Shown: positions 60,942 through 64,000 of the stretch, in pieces
How positions within the stretch are numbered: position 1 is the first letter of the stretch
How the letters are laid out: the number at the start of each line of letters is the position of its first letter
Source of the DNA: JAAUTS01 sp038250235
Lineage (GTDB): Bacteria; Verrucomicrobiota; Verrucomicrobiia; Methylacidiphilales; JAAUTS01
Length of the DNA stretch: 64,000 bases
Assembly: GCA_038250235.1 (NCBI GenBank)
Contig: JBBSCO010000004.1
Coordinates: forward strand, 1 to 64,000
Direction of reading: 5' to 3'
The notes under the pieces: generated by a model
What the model was told of the DNA's origin: nothing
The model's input: only the letters and a program-made list of their open reading frames with translations
The model's database searches: none
Made by a program: the position numbers and the translations under genes

Positions 60942-62014
60942 GGTGAACTCCGTTGAATAAAGGCTTGAAGCAGGGCACTGATGCGTTCGTGCTGGCGTTC
61001 GGGGCCGAAGTGGTTTTGGACATGGAGCCGAAGGGTGTCTGGGGACCATCCGGGCGGGGGCTGGTGGAGGCGGCGTAAGAGTTCGGAAAGGGCGAGGGCG
61101 ACGGCGGCGGGGTTGCGTGGGTTGACGAGGATGCCGCAGTCGTGTCCGTCGAAGGCATCGACGGAACCATCGACGGAGCCAGCCAGGATGGGTTTACCGT
61201 GGGCCATGGCTTCAAGGAAGACGATGCCAAAGCCCTCGCCCGTGCTGGGCATAACAAAAGCGTCACAGGCATCATAGGCGAGGGCGCGCTGGTCATCGGA
61301 CAAAGAGCCGAGGAAGTGAATGCGTGGAGTGAGCTGGCGATCGGCTGCTTCTTTTCGGAGTGCGACCAGATCGATGCCATCGCCAACGATGGCGTAATGG
61401 ACATGGGAGGCGGAGGGCCCAAGAGCCTGAAGGGCGGAGAGGATTTCCCGATGGCCTTTGTAACGGTCGTCACGCAGGCGGGACACAGTGAGGATAAGAA
61501 CGGTGTCGAGAGCTAGGCCAAGGCGACGGCGGGCGTCGTCCTTTGGGGTGAGGTGTGCAGGGATGGATTCCACATGATTTGGCAACAGATCACAACGGTG
61601 GGCTAATCCCGGCAGATTGTGCACGAGACGGTTCCGGGTGTGGCGACTAACGCAAAGGACGCGCTCAGCTCCAAGGAAAGCCTGGGCTTCAGATGATCGA
61701 CGCAGGCTCCAACATTCGATACCATGGGCACAGATCCAGTAGGGAATATTGAGAAAATGCAGGAGTGGGGCGATACGAGCCAGCCCCACATGGGTGAAAA
61801 TGCAGAGGTCGGGGTGTTGTAACGCTCCACCAGCAAAGCGTGAGAGGAAACGAAGTTTCTCGTTGGTCGTCGAGGGTGAGGGAAATGAAACCTCCTCAAA
61901 GGTGCCTGTGAGTGGGGAGTGTTTTAGGGCCTGTGCCAGGAGATAGCTGAATTGTTGAACTCCCCCGTGTTCATTTTTATACTCCGGGCAGCAGAATTGG
62001 ATATGGAGCTTCAT
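60929..62014 (-). CDS. glycosyltransferase family 4
   Basis: 361 residues from ATG 62014. It has HGGVQQFSYLLAQAL, a CAHGIECWS, ILTVSRLRDDRYKGH and MPSTGEGFGIVFLEAMAHGKPIL (E-x7-E). Slightly short but complete. It overlaps both neighbours (4 bp and 13 bp). Confidence 0.92.
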   Translation of the reverse strand: MKLHIQFCCPEYKNEHGGVQQFSYLLAQALKHSPLTGTFEEVSFPSPSTTNEKLRFLSRFAGGALQHPDLCIFTHVGLARIAPLLHFLNIPYWICAHGIECWSLRRSSEAQAFLGAERVLCVSRHTRNRLVHNLPGLAHRCDLLPNHVESIPAHLTPKDDARRRLGLALDTVLILTVSRLRDDRYKGHREILSALQALGPSASHVHYAIVGDGIDLVALRKEAADRQLTPRIHFLGSLSDDQRALAYDACDAFVMPSTGEGFGIVFLEAMAHGKPILAGSVDGSVDAFDGHDCGILVNPRNPAAVALALSELLRRLHQPPPGWSPDTLRLHVQNHFGPERQHERISALLQAFIQRSSPCAA

Positions 62015-63168
62015 CTGAGTGTCCGGCAGGCCTTCAGTAACCCGTCCATTGCGGCGTGATAGTTGTGTTTGGACAGTGAGGGTAGGCACGCGTGCTTCCA
62101 TCGGTCAAGAGTGCCTGGTGAGAGAGCATGGGAAAGAGCTGAGACCAGACCGTTGGTTGAGCCTGCGGAAAAAATCAGTCCGTTGACATCGGAACGAACA
62201 AGATCCGGAGTGCAGCCGACATGGCCGCTCGTAATAACAGGCACGCCACAGGCCAAAGATTCCTGCACGGCCAGACCCCAGGTTTCACCAGGCCCGCAAC
62301 TCGGCAGGACAAAGAGGTCGGCCATCTGGTAGATGCGAGGCATGGCACTTTGGTTTTCGGGAGGGTGAAACTTCACGCAGGGGCGCTGGGAGGCTTTGGC
62401 GCGGAGGGCAGGTACGAGGGCCCCGGAGCCAACGAAGAGAAGGGTGGTTTTTTCGGGATTGAGCTGCAGAAACGCCTCAAGCAGACGAAGGGGGTCTTTT
62501 TTTGCCTCAAATTTTCCAGCAAAAAGAATGACCCTGTGGTCGGGTGGAATGCCGAGGGAATGGCGCCAAGAGTGTGCAGCTTCCTGATCCGTGTGGTTGG
62601 GCTGAAAGCGGGTTTGGTCAATGGCGTGAGGGCATAAAAAAAGGCGTTTATCTGGCACGCCGCGGTTCCTGAAATAGGCATGGTTGAGGGTGCCGCAGTA
62701 AAGAAAAGCCCTGGCCCGCCGAAAAAGAAGGCGGGCGGCCAGACGGGCCAGACAGGATTTTAAACCCGGGGAACGGGCCAGATCGTGGGAGTCCCCCCGG
62801 ATGATGATGCGCTGTCTAAAATCCCGATGGAGAAGAACCTTGCGCATGGAATGCCACGAGAAACCCATCAAAAGAACGGCGTCTGGTTTCCAGGCCTGAA
62901 GTCGCGGGATGAGATCAGGATTACGAAGGCCACCTGGGTGATGTGTTCCCGGAGCCCTGGATGTGTTGGGGACAAACTCGTGGTCGTAGCCATCCAACAG
63001 TGGAATATCCCAAAGAATTTTCTTTTGAAAGCCGGGATCATGTCGTGGATTGACCCCAAAATCCCACAGATAAAATACACGAATCTGAAGTCCTGATTCC
63101 CGGGCCAGAAGTCGGAACCATGGCGCATAGTATTGAATGGGGTGTGAGGCAATAATGGCCAGGCGCAT
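62011..63168 (-). CDS. glycosyltransferase family 4
   Basis: 385 residues from ATG 63168; a TTG two codons earlier is less likely. It has SHPIQYYAPWFRLLA, HHPGGLRNPDL, HRVILFAGKFEAKKDP and LPSCGPGETWGLAVQESLACGVPVIT, in which the E-x7-E pair is E-TWGLAVQ-E. It resembles the group that acts on short lipid-linked oligosaccharides. It begins 2 bp after the polymerase-like gene ends. Confidence 0.92.
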   Translation of the reverse strand: MRLAIIASHPIQYYAPWFRLLARESGLQIRVFYLWDFGVNPRHDPGFQKKILWDIPLLDGYDHEFVPNTSRAPGTHHPGGLRNPDLIPRLQAWKPDAVLLMGFSWHSMRKVLLHRDFRQRIIIRGDSHDLARSPGLKSCLARLAARLLFRRARAFLYCGTLNHAYFRNRGVPDKRLFLCPHAIDQTRFQPNHTDQEAAHSWRHSLGIPPDHRVILFAGKFEAKKDPLRLLEAFLQLNPEKTTLLFVGSGALVPALRAKASQRPCVKFHPPENQSAMPRIYQMADLFVLPSCGPGETWGLAVQESLACGVPVITSGHVGCTPDLVRSDVNGLIFSAGSTNGLVSALSHALSPGTLDRWKHACLPSLSKHNYHAAMDGLLKACRTLR

Positions 63169-63170
63169 TT

Positions 63171-64000
63171 TCAAACGGAGAGCCTTCGTTTTTTGCTGGT
63201 CTCGCGGGGCACGACCTGAACCCAGCGGATAAGTTCCTTGGTGGGCAGGTTTTTCATAAAGACCAGACTAAAAGCGACCAAGCCGACAAAGGATTGAAAA
63301 AGCGAAGTGATAAGCACGCCGAGGGAAAATTCCGTTTGGAAGGTGGCGCTAACCAGGAGAATGGCTAAAAGAGAGCGGAAAGACAGGAAAGGAAGACCCT
63401 GGCTGAACAAAGAAGCCCAGCCCGTCACAAAGCCTATTAAAATGGCAATGGCGCAGGAGCCGGCAATGCCAAAATTAGCGTAACCTTCATTAAGCAAACC
63501 CCAACCAATCGTGGTGCTCATGCTGCTTTCTCGTGTTTGCAGTCCATAGTGGATATTGATAAGGGTGGTGCCCTCCTGGCTCCAGGCTTTGTCAGGATTG
63601 ATAAGGCGGGGGATCAGCAGACTGGGAATGAGAGTATAGGTCTCCCCACCGATGTAGGGATAGCCATGACTGGTCAGGTCCTGGGCGAATAGCAAGAGGT
63701 GCATAAGACTGGATCGCTGGAAAGTGCTGGCTTTTTTTTGTTGAACCTCCCCAGTGCTTGTCCCTTCTTGTATGACGGTAAGGGAAGAGTCGATCCACAG
63801 AGTGTACATACCAGCAACATCAGAGATAGAACGAATGGGGCTTTCACGATTTTCTCCCCAGTAAGCTTCGCGGACTGGTGCCTTGCCAATGTGAAAAAAA
63901 GTAATCACCGTGATGACCAAAGCCACCGCAACCCAGGGAGGCCTGCGTGATCCCAGCGTGTAGCCACCGACCGAGAGAACGGCGACCGTGAGTGCGTTGA
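63171..64000 (-). CDS. O-antigen-polymerase-like membrane protein, 5' end beyond window
   Basis: At least 276 residues, open to the right edge. Several membrane helices (WVAVALVITVITFFHIG, a later GFVTGWASLFS, then a long hydrophobic end) flank a large polar loop with RSSLMHLLLFAQDLTSHGYPYIGG, IPSLLIPRLINPDK and TTIGWGLLNEGYANFG. That combination of a big loop with conserved Arg and a GxxxEGxxNFG motif is what I expect for a Wzy-type polymerase, consistent with the operon. The start lies outside the window. Confidence 0.75.
   Translation of the reverse strand, partial: NALTVAVLSVGGYTLGSRRPPWVAVALVITVITFFHIGKAPVREAYWGENRESPIRSISDVAGMYTLWIDSSLTVIQEGTSTGEVQQKKASTFQRSSLMHLLLFAQDLTSHGYPYIGGETYTLIPSLLIPRLINPDKAWSQEGTTLINIHYGLQTRESSMSTTIGWGLLNEGYANFGIAGSCAIAILIGFVTGWASLFSQGLPFLSFRSLLAILLVSATFQTEFSLGVLITSLFQSFVGLVAFSLVFMKNLPTKELIRWVQVVPRETSKKRRLSV

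Noticed and set aside
1..64000. CRISPR arrays, tRNA/rRNA genes, intact insertion sequences
   Set aside because: No regularly spaced repeats, no cloverleaf or rRNA segments and no transposase motifs were recognised by eye; tRNAscan-SE and an IS search would be the decisive checks.

Overview
The window looks like a chromosomal segment of a bacterium in the Planctomycetes-Verrucomicrobia-Chlamydiae group, most likely Verrucomicrobiota. This is an inference. It rests on an exosortase fused to an EpsI-type domain, an exosortase-style exopolysaccharide cluster containing an asparagine synthase, the transglutaminase / circularly permuted ATP-grasp / alpha-E gene set, weak Shine-Dalgarno signals, and dispersed GCAAAGACGCAAAG-type palindromic repeats. 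No rRNA, tRNA, CRISPR array or intact transposase was recognised.

Left part (1-15.7 kb): a glycosyltransferase-like gene cut by the window edge; 5-formyl-THF cyclo-ligase (1.16-1.75 kb) diverging from an MBL-fold hydrolase; an SDR oxidoreductase; a DUF2452-like protein; an exported protein next to a type III polyketide synthase (5.1-6.1 kb); a two-gene unit with a NIF3/DUF34 protein; the exosortase (7.5-9.1 kb); a transglutaminase plus ATP-grasp/alpha-E pair (9.3-12.7 kb); a decayed sodium:solute symporter (12.9-14.4 kb); and an exported alpha/beta hydrolase. Next comes a 1.2-kb stretch without a convincing gene (15.7-16.9 kb), followed by a thioredoxin-like gene broken by one in-frame TGA.

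Middle (17.4-36.5 kb): a SPOR-like exported protein and a membrane protein; the 1134-residue DUF2126 transglutaminase; two Gfo/Idh/MocA oxidoreductases divergent from an AraC regulator; and a duplicated stub of the DUF2126 gene start beyond that block. Then come prfC (RF3), an OLD-type ATPase/TOPRIM protein, purK-purE, a VapBC pair, rmuC, and a decayed accessory strip (34.6-36.4 kb) that holds a 44-bp perfect palindrome, two broken genes and a PIN-domain remnant.

Right part (36.5-64 kb): purM and purH; a Fic-family pseudogene; a Nudix gene; then a minus-strand series FHA - degenerate MBL protein - purD - degenerate S41 protein - triple fusion (LMW phosphatase / RpiB / GlyA). The last series joins purine synthesis to routes supplying ribose-5-phosphate, glycine and one-carbon units. 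After several membrane proteins, serB and an MscS-type channel, the window ends in a tightly overlapping minus-strand polysaccharide operon: a polymerase-like membrane protein, four GT4 glycosyltransferases, asnB and a GT2, closed by a clear intrinsic terminator at 56045-56073.

The most unusual items are the phosphatase-RpiB-SHMT fusion with its own internal ribosome binding site in front of the glyA part, the direct repeat bracketing the oxidoreductase/AraC block, the run of proteins that keep an enzyme fold but have lost catalytic residues beside purD, and the number of recently broken genes.
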